Positions 16,893 to 25,379 of a stretch of 64,000 bases of DNA are shown in pieces. Origin of the DNA: Kitasatospora sp. Root107 (GTDB taxonomy: Bacteria > Actinomycetota > Actinomycetes > Streptomycetales > Streptomycetaceae); contig NZ_LMCT01000045.1 of NCBI RefSeq assembly GCF_001424875.1, positions 62,108 through 126,107 of the forward strand, given 5' to 3'. The translations under genes were made by a program, and so were the position numbers. Position 1 is the stretch's first letter; the number at the start of each line of letters is the position of its first letter. The notes under the pieces were generated by a model. That model saw only the letters and a list, made by a program, of their open reading frames with translations, had not been told where the DNA came from and searched no databases.

Positions 16893-18734
16893 GTGAGTAC
16901 TGCCGCTTCCTCCGCCATGGCCCCGCTGTTCTCGGATGCCGACCCGCATGCGCCGGTCCGCGCTGTCGGCGCGGGCTCCCACCACCTGTCCCCGGCCTTC
17001 CCGAGCCGCGCCGCGTACGGCACGGCGGGCAAGCTCCGGGCCTGGCAGCAGGGTGCGCTGGACACGTACGTCGAGAAGCAGCCGCGGGACTTCCTCGCGG
17101 TCGCCACCCCCGGCGCCGGTAAGACCACCTTCGCGCTCACCCTGGCCTCGTACCTGCTGCACAACCACCTGGTGCAGCAGATCACCGTGGTCGCCCCGAC
17201 CGAGCACCTGAAGAAGCAGTGGGCCGAGGCCGCCGCCCGGATAGGGATCAAGCTCGACCCGGCCTACTCCTCGGGGCCGCTGTCGAAGGAGTACCACGGC
17301 ATCGTGGTCACCTACGCGGGCGTCGGGGTCAACCCGATGCTGCACCGCAACCGCACCGAGGCGCGGAAGACCCTGGTGGTGATGGACGAGATCCACCACG
17401 CCGGTGACTCCAAGTCCTGGGGCGAGGCCTGCTTCGAGGCCTTCGAGCCGGCCACCCGGCGACTCGCGCTGACCGGTACGCCGTTCCGCTCGGACACCAA
17501 CCCGATCCCGTTCGTCCAGTACGCGCAGGACACCGACGGGCTGCGGAAGTCGGTCGCCGACTACACCTACGGCTACGGGCACGCGCTGGCGGACCACGTG
17601 GTCCGCCCGGTGATCTTCCTCTCGTACAGCGGCAACATGCGCTGGCGGACCAAGTCCGGCGACGAGCTGGAGGCCCGGCTCGGCGAACCGATGACCAAGG
17701 ACCTGATCGCGCAGGCCTGGCGGACCGCGCTGGCCCCGCAGGGCGAGTGGATCCCGAGCGTGCTGCAGGCCGCCGACAAGCGGCTCACCGAGGTCCGCAA
17801 GGCGATCCCGGACGCCGGCGGCCTGGTGATCGCCACCGACCAGAACGTGGCCCGCGCCTACGCCAAGATCCTGCGCGAGATCAGCGGCGAGAAGGCCACC
17901 GTGGTGCTCTCCGACGAGAACGAGTCGTCCCAGCGGATCTCCGACTACGCGGCGGGGGACTCCCGCTGGATGGTCGCGGTCCGGATGGTGTCCGAGGGCG
18001 TCGACGTGCCCCGGCTCTGCGTCGGGGTGTACGCCACCTCGATCTCCACCCCGCTGTTCTTCGCCCAGGCGGTCGGCCGTTTCGTCCGGGCCCGCAAGCG
18101 CGGCGAGACCGCCTCGGTCTTCCTGCCCACGGTGCCCACCCTGCTCGGCTTCGCCAACGAGATGGAGCTGCAGCGCGACCACGTGCTGGACCGGCCGAAG
18201 AAGGAGGGTGACGGTCTCTTCGACGAGGAGGACCGGCTGCTCGCCGAGGCCGAGCGGGCCAACGACGGCCCGGACGGCGGCGGGGACGAGTTCAGCTACG
18301 AGGCGATCGGCTCCGACGCGGTCTTCGACCGGGTGCTCTACAACTCCATGGAGTTCGGGATGCAGGCGCACCCGGGCAGCGAGGAGGAGGACGACTACCT
18401 CGGTATCCCGGGTCTGCTGGAGCCGGACCAGGTGCAGATGCTGCTGCAGAAACGTCAGACCCGGCAGATCCAGCGCTCCAAGGGCAAGCCGGCCGACGAG
18501 GCCGACCTGCTGGAACTCCCGGCCGAGCAGCGCCCGGTGGTGACCCATCAGGAGCTGCGCGAGCTGCGCAAGGAGCTGAACGGGCTGGTCGCCGCCTGGC
18601 ACCACCGGACCAACCAGCCGCACGGCACCATCCACAACGAGCTGCGCCGGCAGTGCGGCGGGCCCCTCACGGCCCAGGCGACGGCCAACCAGCTGAAGGC
18701 CAGGATCGCCAAGGTCCGCGAGTGGGCCAACTGA
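16893..18734 (+). CDS. SF2 DEAD/DEAH-box helicase
   Basis: 613 residues from GTG 16893 with cggag upstream. Superfamily 2 motifs are in order: Walker A ATPGAGKTT (Lys77), motif Ia VVAPTEHL, Walker B VVMDEIHHA (DEIH at 165-168), motif III LALTGTPFRSD, motif V VSEGVDVPRLC, motif VI QAVGRFVRARKRGE. The last quarter (about 430-613) is acidic then charged-helical and has no family I recognise. Such proteins are a common single-copy DNA repair-type helicase of the XPB/RecQ-like group in streptomycetes; the precise role is not known to me. Confidence 0.92.
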   Translation: MSTAASSAMAPLFSDADPHAPVRAVGAGSHHLSPAFPSRAAYGTAGKLRAWQQGALDTYVEKQPRDFLAVATPGAGKTTFALTLASYLLHNHLVQQITVVAPTEHLKKQWAEAAARIGIKLDPAYSSGPLSKEYHGIVVTYAGVGVNPMLHRNRTEARKTLVVMDEIHHAGDSKSWGEACFEAFEPATRRLALTGTPFRSDTNPIPFVQYAQDTDGLRKSVADYTYGYGHALADHVVRPVIFLSYSGNMRWRTKSGDELEARLGEPMTKDLIAQAWRTALAPQGEWIPSVLQAADKRLTEVRKAIPDAGGLVIATDQNVARAYAKILREISGEKATVVLSDENESSQRISDYAAGDSRWMVAVRMVSEGVDVPRLCVGVYATSISTPLFFAQAVGRFVRARKRGETASVFLPTVPTLLGFANEMELQRDHVLDRPKKEGDGLFDEEDRLLAEAERANDGPDGGGDEFSYEAIGSDAVFDRVLYNSMEFGMQAHPGSEEEDDYLGIPGLLEPDQVQMLLQKRQTRQIQRSKGKPADEADLLELPAEQRPVVTHQELRELRKELNGLVAAWHHRTNQPHGTIHNELRRQCGGPLTAQATANQLKARIAKVREWAN

Positions 18735-18827
18735 TCGGTCCCGGCCGGCCGGAGCGAGTCAGCGGGTCCGGCGGTTCGGTGGCGCCCTCTCGGTGCGGTC
18801 CGTACCGGGTGGGGGCTCGGCCGGCTG

Positions 18828-19053
18828 GTGCGCCGGATGCGCGGCGGCAGACCCGGGCTGTCCCGTCGGGAGGTCGAGGTACTCCAGCTGTTGGCGGAGG
18901 GTCTGTCGAATCGTCAGATATCGGCCCGGCTATTCATCGGTGAAGCGACGGCGAAAAGCCATCTCACCAATATCTACGCAAAAACTCGGAGTGGAGAGCC
19001 GGGTCGCGGCGGTCGCGGCGGCCCTCAGGGACGGGCTGCTCCAGGCGCTCTGA
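18828..19053 (+). pseudogene. LuxR-type HTH fragment with a frameshift
   Basis: From about 18828, one frame encodes RRMRGGRPGLSRREVEVLQL, then GLSNRQISARLF and KSHLTNIYAK, the GerE/LuxR DNA-binding domain of response regulators. At the run of five A (18980-18984) the frame is lost; reading on one base later gives KLGVESRVAAVAAAL and a natural end at 19053. Removing one A restores the domain. The receiver domain is missing: only about 90 bp separate this from the helicase gene. It is a remnant, or an intact small HTH protein with a sequencing error in the A-run; the missing N-terminus favours a remnant. Confidence 0.8.
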
Positions 19054-19252
19054 CGGTCCGTTGTGGAAATGTTATGACAATGTCGTTTCCTGGTCAGATT
19101 TTACCGAGACATGGGATGCGCGGGTCCGCTAGCGTTCCGGATGCCAGGTCGCACGGCGAGATTCCTACGCGATCCTTCGGCGTTCCCATTGATTTGACGC
19201 GGCCTCACCATGCCATTTTCCGGGCGGGCCGCCATGAAGGAGAAGACCCACA

Positions 19253-19486
19253 GTGGCCAACACCGCCAACCCCGAGCTGTCCGACAAGTCGAAGGTCGTC
19301 GCCGGCATTCTCCAGATCTTCCTCGGCGGCTTCGGCGCCGGCCGTTTCTACACCGGTCACACCGGTATGGCCCTCGCCCAGCTCTTCACCTGCGGTGGCC
19401 TCGGGATCTGGGCGCTGATCGACGGCATCATCTTCCTGACCAGCAACGACCGCACCGACGCCCAGGGCCGCAAGCTCGCCGGCTGA
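19253..19486 (+). CDS. TM2-domain membrane protein
   Basis: 77 residues from GTG 19253 with gaaggagaa upstream. The TM2 signature is clear: KSKVVAGILQIFLGGFGAGR, then FYTGHTGMALAQL, then GLGIWALIDGIIFLTS. TM2 proteins have two helices joined by a short conserved turn; the bacterial role is unknown. The next gene starts 3 bp later, so they are probably cotranscribed. The upstream 200 bp is A/T-richer than its surroundings and probably contains the promoter. Confidence 0.93.
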   Translation: MANTANPELSDKSKVVAGILQIFLGGFGAGRFYTGHTGMALAQLFTCGGLGIWALIDGIIFLTSNDRTDAQGRKLAG

Positions 19487-19488
19487 CG

Positions 19489-19965
19489 ATGCCCCAGGTA
19501 CGCCGTCGGCGTCCCGACCCCCGGTCCGGTGAGTTCACCCGGGCCGGGGGTTCCGGTATGCCCGGGGCCGGTCGGCTGAGCACGGCCGCCCGGCTGCGCA
19601 CCGCCGCCCTGCCGCTGGCTCTGCCGGCTGCCGGGGCGCTGGGCGCCTGGTACCTCTGGTCGCGCGATCCGCACCTGTCCGGGCAGCTGCTGCCGTTCTG
19701 CCCGTGGCGCCGGCTGACCGGCCTGTCCTGCCCCGGCTGCGGCGGCACCAGGATGGCGTACGACCTGCTGCACGGTGACCTCGCCGCCGCCTGGGCGGAC
19801 AACGCGGCGCTGCTGCTCACCCTCCCGCTGCTCGCGGTGCTCTACGGGAACTGGCTCCGGCACGGACTGGCCGGACGGCGCTTCCGGGTCCGGCTCGGCA
19901 CGCGCGGGACGGCCGCCGTACTGACCGCCGCAGTGCTCTGGACGGTCGGCCGAAACCTCTGGTGA
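19489..19965 (+). CDS. DUF2752 membrane protein
   Basis: 158 residues from the ATG at 19489, three bases after the TM2 stop; ATG 19558 is a possible later start. About three TM helices. The DUF2752 hallmark CPWRRLTGLSCPGCGGTRM (residues about 75-93) includes paired cysteines. In streptomycetes TM2 and DUF2752 genes are often adjacent, as here. Function unknown. Confidence 0.88.
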   Translation: MPQVRRRRPDPRSGEFTRAGGSGMPGAGRLSTAARLRTAALPLALPAAGALGAWYLWSRDPHLSGQLLPFCPWRRLTGLSCPGCGGTRMAYDLLHGDLAAAWADNAALLLTLPLLAVLYGNWLRHGLAGRRFRVRLGTRGTAAVLTAAVLWTVGRNLW

Positions 19966-20297
19966 CTGTCCGGACTCCGGACTCTGTTCGAACAGATGGG
20001 CGGAAAAGGCCCGGTTAAATGGCCCTGTTGTCCGGATTTGCGTTCCGTTCGATAACAGATCTTGCCCGAATTTTGGACAGACCCTTCCGCAGCGTGCCCC
20101 TCCTTCACTACTTTCTCCACACGCTCTCTCGAACGCCCCACCCCAACCCGAGACGGGCACCGCAGGGCTGTCCGTTCGTCGACGACGCCGACGGACAGCT
20201 CCAGGGCGGAAACCCCACCTGCGCGTACAACCCGGACTCCGGGTCAGGCCCCGGCCTGCCCGAAGCCCGGTGACCGCCGCAGAAAGGAATGCGCGTC
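19966..20297. other. Intergenic region before the IclR gene
   Basis: The first 150 bp is unusually A/T-rich for this chromosome and includes ttcgataacagatcttgcc. Two overlapping reading frames (20019-20273 and 20062-20301) lack ribosome sites and are Pro/Thr/Arg-rich, so I do not call them. It probably contains the promoter of the IclR gene. Confidence 0.5.
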
Positions 20298-20948
20298 GTG
20301 ACTGCCGAGACCTCCCAGACCCTGGACCGTGGTGTCCGGGTCCTCAAACTGCTGGCCGACTCCGAGCGCGGCCTGACCGTCACCGAGCTGGCGGCCCGCC
20401 TCGCCGTCAACCGGACGGTCGTCTACCGACTGCTGGCCACCCTGGAGCAGCACGGGCTGGTCCGCCGCGACATCGGCGGCCGGGCCCGGGTCGGCCTCGG
20501 CGTGCTGCGGCTGGCCCACCGGGTCCACCCGCTGCTCCGGGAGGCCGCGCTGCCCGCGCTGCGCAGCCTGGCCGAGGATCTCGGCGCCACCGCCCACCTG
20601 ACCCTGGTCGACGGCGCCGAGGCGCTCGCGGTGGCCGTGGTGGAGCCGAGCTGGACCGACTTCCACGTCGCGTACCGGACCGGCCTGCGGCACCCGCTGG
20701 ACGAGAGCGCGGCCGGCCGGGCGATCCTGGAGGCCCGCAACTTCCCCGGTCAGCGGCGGCCCGAGCAGGGCTTCGTGATCACCCGGGCGGAGGAGCAGTC
20801 CGGCGCCAGCGGTGCGGCGGCGGCCCTGCTCGGGCTGAGCGGGATCGAGGGCAGCGTCGGCGTGGTGATGCTGAACGGGCTGGTGCCCGAGCGGGTCGGC
20901 CCGCGGGTGGTGGAGGCCGCGACCGAGGTGGCCGACGCGCTGCGCTGA
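20298..20948 (+). CDS. IclR-family transcriptional regulator (short)
   Basis: 216 residues from GTG 20298; aaagga lies 9 bases upstream, whereas the ATG at 20289 touches it. The N-terminal winged helix reads TLDRGVRVLKLLADSERGLT, then ELAARLAVNRTVVYRLLATL. The effector domain (about 70-216) is shorter than the usual 170-180 residues and lacks the typical GC-rich ligand-loop motif, going straight from DESAAGRAILEAR to EEQSGASGAAAAL. Likely target unknown; no catabolic genes adjoin it. Confidence 0.9.
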   Translation: MTAETSQTLDRGVRVLKLLADSERGLTVTELAARLAVNRTVVYRLLATLEQHGLVRRDIGGRARVGLGVLRLAHRVHPLLREAALPALRSLAEDLGATAHLTLVDGAEALAVAVVEPSWTDFHVAYRTGLRHPLDESAAGRAILEARNFPGQRRPEQGFVITRAEEQSGASGAAAALLGLSGIEGSVGVVMLNGLVPERVGPRVVEAATEVADALR

Positions 20949-21002
20949 CAGGCCCGGTGGTCGGTGCCTCCGCCCGGCGGGGATGCCCCGTACGATTCCG
21001 GT

Positions 21003-21809
21003 GTGTCCGATGCGAAGCTGCCCCCGGTGCTGACCCGTCCGAAGACCCGCGCGCTGACCCTGTGCGGGGTGCTGGTCGCGGCGCTGTTCGGGACGGCGGC
21101 CTTCGTGCCGCTGCCGTTCACGCTGACCCTGCCGGGGACCACCGCGGACGTGCTCGGTTCGTACGAGGGACAGCCGGTGCTGACCGTCACCGGGGCGCCG
21201 GTCCGGCAGACCGCCGGGCAGCTGCGGATGGTGACCATCTCGGCGACCAACCCGGGCGAGCGGACCAGCCTGTTCACCGCGCTGGGCGCCTGGCTGGACC
21301 CGGACGAGGCGGTGCTGCCTTCCGAGGCGGTCTACCCGCAGCGGGACCCGGTCAAGGCCGAGCAGGTGACGGCGGAGCAGATGACGGAGTCCCAGGACAG
21401 CGCCACCGTGGCGGCCTTGAACTACCTGAAGCTCTCACCGGACCAGGTGAAGGTGAAGGTCGATCTGGGCTCGATCGGCGGCCCGAGCGCGGGCCAGCTG
21501 TTGGCGCTGGGCATCATCGACAAGCTGGCGGGCGACGGCAAGGGCGGTGACCTGTCCGGCGGCCGGGTGATCGCGGGTACCGGCACCATCGACGACCAGG
21601 GCAACATCGGTGCGGTCGGCGGTGTACCGCTGAAGACCCAGGCGGCCGCCCGGGACGGCGCGACCGTCTTCCTGGTGCCGAGGAGTGAGTGCTCGTCGGC
21701 CGAGGTGAACACCCCGGCCGGACTGCGGCTGGTGCCGGTGGAGACCCTGGCGGACGCGGTCGCTGCTCTGACCGCGCTGAACACCGGTGGTTCGGTGCCC
21801 GCCTGCTGA
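21003..21809 (+). CDS. Lon-type (S16) serine protease, secreted/membrane-anchored
   Basis: 268 residues from GTG 21003. TACGAT (20991-20996) ends 6 bases before it with no ribosome site, so it is probably leaderless. One N-terminal TM (about 16-38), then a region resembling YlbL-like proteins, then the S16 catalytic domain with Ser162 in GSIGGPSAGQ and Lys211 in GGVPLKTQAA, the Ser-Lys dyad of Lon proteases. The PDZ domain usual in YlbL homologues is not evident. It should face the outside of the membrane. Substrates unknown. Confidence 0.9.
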   Translation: MSDAKLPPVLTRPKTRALTLCGVLVAALFGTAAFVPLPFTLTLPGTTADVLGSYEGQPVLTVTGAPVRQTAGQLRMVTISATNPGERTSLFTALGAWLDPDEAVLPSEAVYPQRDPVKAEQVTAEQMTESQDSATVAALNYLKLSPDQVKVKVDLGSIGGPSAGQLLALGIIDKLAGDGKGGDLSGGRVIAGTGTIDDQGNIGAVGGVPLKTQAAARDGATVFLVPRSECSSAEVNTPAGLRLVPVETLADAVAALTALNTGGSVPAC

Positions 21810-21875
21810 TGCTCCGCCTGCTGACGCTCCGTCGGCGCGCTGTTCCGGTGGCCGGTTCGGCTCAGACCCGTCGGG

Positions 21876-22706
21876 TCACAGCCCGAAGGCGACGGACGCG
21901 AAATCGTCGCTCAGCCTGGTCCGCAACTGTGCGGCGATCTGCGGTAACCGGTGTGCCTGGGTCATCGGCAGCGAGACCGAGACCGCGGCCAGCCCGCTGC
22001 CGGCCACGATCGGCACCGCCGCCGCCGCGGTGCCGAGCACGAACTCCTGGTACTGGGTGATCGGTGCGGCCCGCTGCGGCCCCTGCCGGGGAAGCAGCGG
22101 CAGCTGGGCCGGGTCGCGCAGGGTGTACGGGGTGAAGGCGACCATCGGGTATCTGGCCAGATAGGACCGGCGCTCCTCGGCGGACATCAGCGCCAGCAGG
22201 GTCTTGCCCGCCGAGGTGGCGTGCGCGCCGGCCGGGAAGTCCCGGACGTCGACGGTGGGTGCGCCGGGCGCGGCCTGGGCCCCGACCATCACCACCTCGC
22301 CCTGGCAGTACCTGGACAGGTAGACGGCGGCGGCCAGTTCGTCGCTGAGCCGCCGCAGCAGCCGGTCCAGCCGCCGCTGTCCGGCGGCCGGGCTCTCCTC
22401 CCGGCTGAGCCCGGCGACCGCGGGGCCGGTCAGGTAGCGGCCCTCCCGGCGTTCGAGGTAGCAGTCGTGCACCAGGGTGCGGAGCAGGTGGTAGGCGGTG
22501 CCCAGGGCCAGCCCGGTGTCCCGGGCGAGCTGCTTGGCGGTGGCGCCGCGCGGGTAGCGGGCGGCCGCCTCCAGCAGTCGCAGGGCACGCTGGGCGGAGG
22601 CGATCAGGGTCGGCGGAGCGCCGACGACGGGGCTCACCGCAGCCCTCCGGCCGGACGGGGAGCGGTGGTTGACGGGGCATGACGCCTGATCAGGTACGGG
22701 TCTCAT
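21876..22706 (-). CDS. IclR-family transcriptional regulator
   Basis: About 276 residues if it starts at ATG 22706; the frame is open further upstream and no start has a good ribosome site. Winged helix: IASAQRALRLLEAAARYPRG, then LARDTGLALGTAYHLLRTL. Effector domain includes HATSAGKTLLALMSAEERRS and a C-terminal GSGLAAVSVSLP, standard IclR features. It follows the Lrp/AsnC gene on the same strand, 72 bp away. Target unknown. Confidence 0.88.
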   Translation of the reverse strand: MRPVPDQASCPVNHRSPSGRRAAVSPVVGAPPTLIASAQRALRLLEAAARYPRGATAKQLARDTGLALGTAYHLLRTLVHDCYLERREGRYLTGPAVAGLSREESPAAGQRRLDRLLRRLSDELAAAVYLSRYCQGEVVMVGAQAAPGAPTVDVRDFPAGAHATSAGKTLLALMSAEERRSYLARYPMVAFTPYTLRDPAQLPLLPRQGPQRAAPITQYQEFVLGTAAAAVPIVAGSGLAAVSVSLPMTQAHRLPQIAAQLRTRLSDDFASVAFGL

Positions 22707-22778
22707 AGCTGTGATCTTTACGCGCACAGACCGTTGGCATATGCCATTCCGGCCTGTGTCGCGCACACCCGTGCGAGT

Positions 22779-23261
22779 TCACTCCCGGGCGGCCTGATCC
22801 ACCAGCGGCAGGACGCGGAACGGCACCGGGTTCTCCAGCGCGATCGCGGTCGAGGCCCGGACGATCCCGTCGAAACCCACCACCCGGTCGATCACCCGCT
22901 GGAGATCGGCGTTCGACCTGGCCACGATCCGTACCAGCATGTCCCCGTGCCCGGTGATGGTGTGCAGCTCCAGCACCTCGGGCACGGACGTCAGATGGGC
23001 CCGGACGTCCACCCCTTGACCCTGCGAGATCTCCAGGGTGGCGAAGGCCGTGACCGGGTAGCCGATCGCGGCCGGATCCACCTGGGGGCCGAAACCGCCG
23101 ATCACGCCCCGGGCCTGCAGCCGGTCCAGCCTGGCCTGCACGGTGCCCCGGGCGACCTGGAGCCGGCGGGAGCACTCCAGCACCCCGATCCGGGGCTCCT
23201 CGCTGAGAAGTCTGATCAACTTGCCGTCCAGCGCGTCGATCGCGTCGTTCGGGGTGTGCAC
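22779..23261 (-). CDS. Lrp/AsnC-family regulator
   Basis: 160 residues from GTG 23261 (minus-strand GAAGGAGTGGCC just upstream). HTH in IDALDGKLIRLLSEEPRIGV, then RLQVARGTVQARLDRLQARG. The RAM effector domain follows (residues about 70-150), with HTITGHGDMLVRIVARS. It is divergent from the HPPD-like half gene, and in streptomycetes an AsnC-type regulator commonly flanks the real HPPD gene, so it probably once controlled, or still controls, tyrosine/homogentisate genes (inference). Confidence 0.93.
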   Translation of the reverse strand: MHTPNDAIDALDGKLIRLLSEEPRIGVLECSRRLQVARGTVQARLDRLQARGVIGGFGPQVDPAAIGYPVTAFATLEISQGQGVDVRAHLTSVPEVLELHTITGHGDMLVRIVARSNADLQRVIDRVVGFDGIVRASTAIALENPVPFRVLPLVDQAARE

Positions 23262-23442
23262 GGCCACTCCTTCCGGTGGGCAATGTGTCCAGCTGCGCCT
23301 GTCATTGTCCGGCCCGGTCGCACAGCTTGCCCAGCGGAAAACGGAACAGTTGCGCAACGCCGGTCCGGGCGGCACGCTCCCTCCACCGCCTCGTGGTGCG
23401 GGCCCCCACACCGCGCCACGAGGCCAACCGGGGAGGTTCTCG

Positions 23443-23973
23443 TTGACCGACGTCTCCACTGCACAGCTCGCCCTCCACCCGGACGAGACCGGTCCGCTGC
23501 CGGCCCTGCGCACCGATGCGGTGCTCGCCGTCCGGGACGCCCGCCGCACCGCGCGCTACTACTGCGCCGCGCTGGCCATGCGCTGCACCGCGTACGCGGG
23601 ACCCGAGACCGGCCGGCCTGACACCCTCTCCTTCGTGCTGGAGTCCGGGGCGACCCGACTGATCGTCAGTTCCGCGCTGCACCCCTTCACCGAGCGAGCC
23701 GAACGGATCGCCCGGCACGTCTCCCGGTACGGCGACACCATCCTCGACCTGGTCATCGAAGTGCCCGACGCCTACGCCGCGTACGACTACGCGGTGGACC
23801 GGGGCGCCCTCTCGGTGGCCGAACCGGCCGAGCTCTCCGACCGCTACGGCACCGTCGTGCTGGCCACCCTGGGCACTCCCGGGCCGGCCCACCACCTGCT
23901 GGTCGAGCGGACCGCGTACCCGGGGCCGTACCTGCCGGGGTACCTCGCGCCGCCGCCGGGCATCCTGGGCTGA
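23443..23973 (+). CDS. HPPD-like protein, N-terminal half only
   Basis: 176 residues from TTG 23443 (GGGAGG six bases upstream). It matches the N-terminal domain of 4-hydroxyphenylpyruvate dioxygenase: AVRDARRTARYYCAALAMRC, then LDLVIEVPDAYAAYDYAV, then LVERTAYPGPYLPGYLAP. It stops right at the domain boundary. Full HPPD is about 380 residues, and its three iron ligands (His, His, Glu) are all in the missing C-terminal half, so this cannot be an active dioxygenase. Either a decayed gene kept from its 5' end, or a single vicinal-oxygen-chelate domain with a new role. No C-terminal remnant follows; the next 23 bp lead to another gene. Confidence 0.82.
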   Translation: MTDVSTAQLALHPDETGPLPALRTDAVLAVRDARRTARYYCAALAMRCTAYAGPETGRPDTLSFVLESGATRLIVSSALHPFTERAERIARHVSRYGDTILDLVIEVPDAYAAYDYAVDRGALSVAEPAELSDRYGTVVLATLGTPGPAHHLLVERTAYPGPYLPGYLAPPPGILG

Positions 23974-23996
23974 GCCGGGGTCTGCTCGCTCGCGGG

Positions 23997-24521
23997 TCAG
24001 CGCACCACGGTCTGCACGTCGGGGTGGTGGCCGTTCCAGGTGGCGAAGACCGAGTTGGTGCTGCCGTCCTTGGAGAAGTCCACCCGGAGCCACTGGTCGC
24101 CCTGCCAGAGCTGCATCTGCCAGCCCTGGTCGGGCGTCGCGGAGACCAGCTCGGCGGTGGTCGGCTGCATGTCCAGGGCGACCCGCCCGCCCGGGACCCG
24201 GTAGCTCTTCACCGAGGCCGTGGGACTGGCGGGGGCGGTGGTGGGCTTCTTGCTCGCCCTGGCCACCGGCGTGGTCGCGGCCGCCGGCGTCGGGCTGGCC
24301 GAACCGGGCGTCGGGGTGGCCGTGCTCGCGGGCGGCGGCACCGGGACTGACGGTGTGTCGGAGGTCCGTACCGCCGCCGAAGGCAGCGGCAGGGCCGAGG
24401 GCTGCTCGAACGCGGCGTCGGTCAGCACCGCGTGCACGCCGAGCCAGGACAGCGCCACCGCTGCCCCCGTGGCCGCCGTCCAGGCGCCGAGCTGTACCAG
24501 TCCGTTCCGCATCGCGTGCAC
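23997..24521 (-). CDS. Membrane-anchored protein with Thr/Pro linker
   Basis: 174 residues from ATG 24521 (ATG 24512 also possible). One TM near residues 10-33, then a Ser/Thr/Pro-rich linker (about 40-100), then a small domain with YRVPGGRVALDMQPTTAEL and QLWQGDQWLRVDFSKDG. It looks like an extracellular domain on a stalk. I do not recognise the family; streptomycetes have similar proteins annotated as hypothetical. Divergent from the two-component operon. Confidence 0.75.
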   Translation of the reverse strand: MHAMRNGLVQLGAWTAATGAAVALSWLGVHAVLTDAAFEQPSALPLPSAAVRTSDTPSVPVPPPASTATPTPGSASPTPAAATTPVARASKKPTTAPASPTASVKSYRVPGGRVALDMQPTTAELVSATPDQGWQMQLWQGDQWLRVDFSKDGSTNSVFATWNGHHPDVQTVVR

Positions 24522-24668
24522 ATCCTGCCGTACCGCCGGGATCGGTAGGAGTGCAGGTCAGCGAATCGGCAGGGAAGTTGCACAAATGACACCGGGACGG
24601 TCGTCGAACGTCTCGGAACCGCCCCGAGGTACAGACCACTGGACCCGAATGGCGTACCCTGCGGCCCC

Positions 24669-25379
24669 ATGGCAACAGTGCTCGTGGTCGAGGACGACCC
24701 TTTCGTACGCTCCGCCCTCATCCGGCACCTGGCCGAGTCCGGTCATGCGGTCCGCAGTGTCGGCACTGCGTTGGAAGCCCTTCGTGAGGTCGCCCAGGTC
24801 GGCTGCGACCTGGTGATCCTCGACCTCGGTCTGCCGGACCTGGACGGCAGTGAGGCGCTCAAGATGATCCGGGGGCTGACCAACGTCCCGGTGATCATCT
24901 CCACCGCCCGGGATGACGAGGCCGAGATCGTCCGACTGCTCAACGACGGCGCGGACGACTACCTGGTGAAACCTTTCTCCGTCGAGCATCTGACGGCCCG
25001 GATGACGGCCGTGCTGCGCCGGTTCAGCGGCGGCACCCCTCCGGTCGCCCAGGTGCTCCGGGTCGGCGGACTTTCGATCGACGCCCAGCGCCGCGAGGCC
25101 GTACTGGACGACCGGCCGCTGGATCTGACCCGGCGTGAGTTCGACCTGCTCGCCTTCCTGGCGGCCAGGCCCGGTGTCGTGGTGCCGCGCAAGGAGATCC
25201 TGGCCGAGGTCTGGCGGCAGACCTACGGCGGGGACCAGACCATCGACGTGCACCTGTCCTGGCTGCGCCGCAAGCTCGGCGAGACCGCCTCCAAGCCGCG
25301 TTACCTGCACACCGTCCGGGGCGTCGGGGTCCGGCTGGAGGCGCCGGTGACCGGGCTCGACGGCGGGGAGCCGACGTGA
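24669..25379 (+). CDS. OmpR-family response regulator
   Basis: 236 residues. Receiver domain: VVEDDPFVRSAL, phosphoacceptor Asp52 in ILDLGLPDLDG, Lys in YLVKPFSVEHL. The C-terminal winged helix has LTRREFDLLAFLAARPGVVV and YLHTVRGVGVRLEAP. TACCCT ends 8 bases before the ATG and there is no ribosome site, so it is probably leaderless. It overlaps the histidine kinase start (GTGA). Confidence 0.96.
   Translation: MATVLVVEDDPFVRSALIRHLAESGHAVRSVGTALEALREVAQVGCDLVILDLGLPDLDGSEALKMIRGLTNVPVIISTARDDEAEIVRLLNDGADDYLVKPFSVEHLTARMTAVLRRFSGGTPPVAQVLRVGGLSIDAQRREAVLDDRPLDLTRREFDLLAFLAARPGVVVPRKEILAEVWRQTYGGDQTIDVHLSWLRRKLGETASKPRYLHTVRGVGVRLEAPVTGLDGGEPT

Noticed and set aside
20019..20273. 84-residue reading frame before the IclR gene
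   Set aside because: No ribosome site, starts in A/T-rich DNA, overlaps another frame of equal quality, and no recognisable motif.
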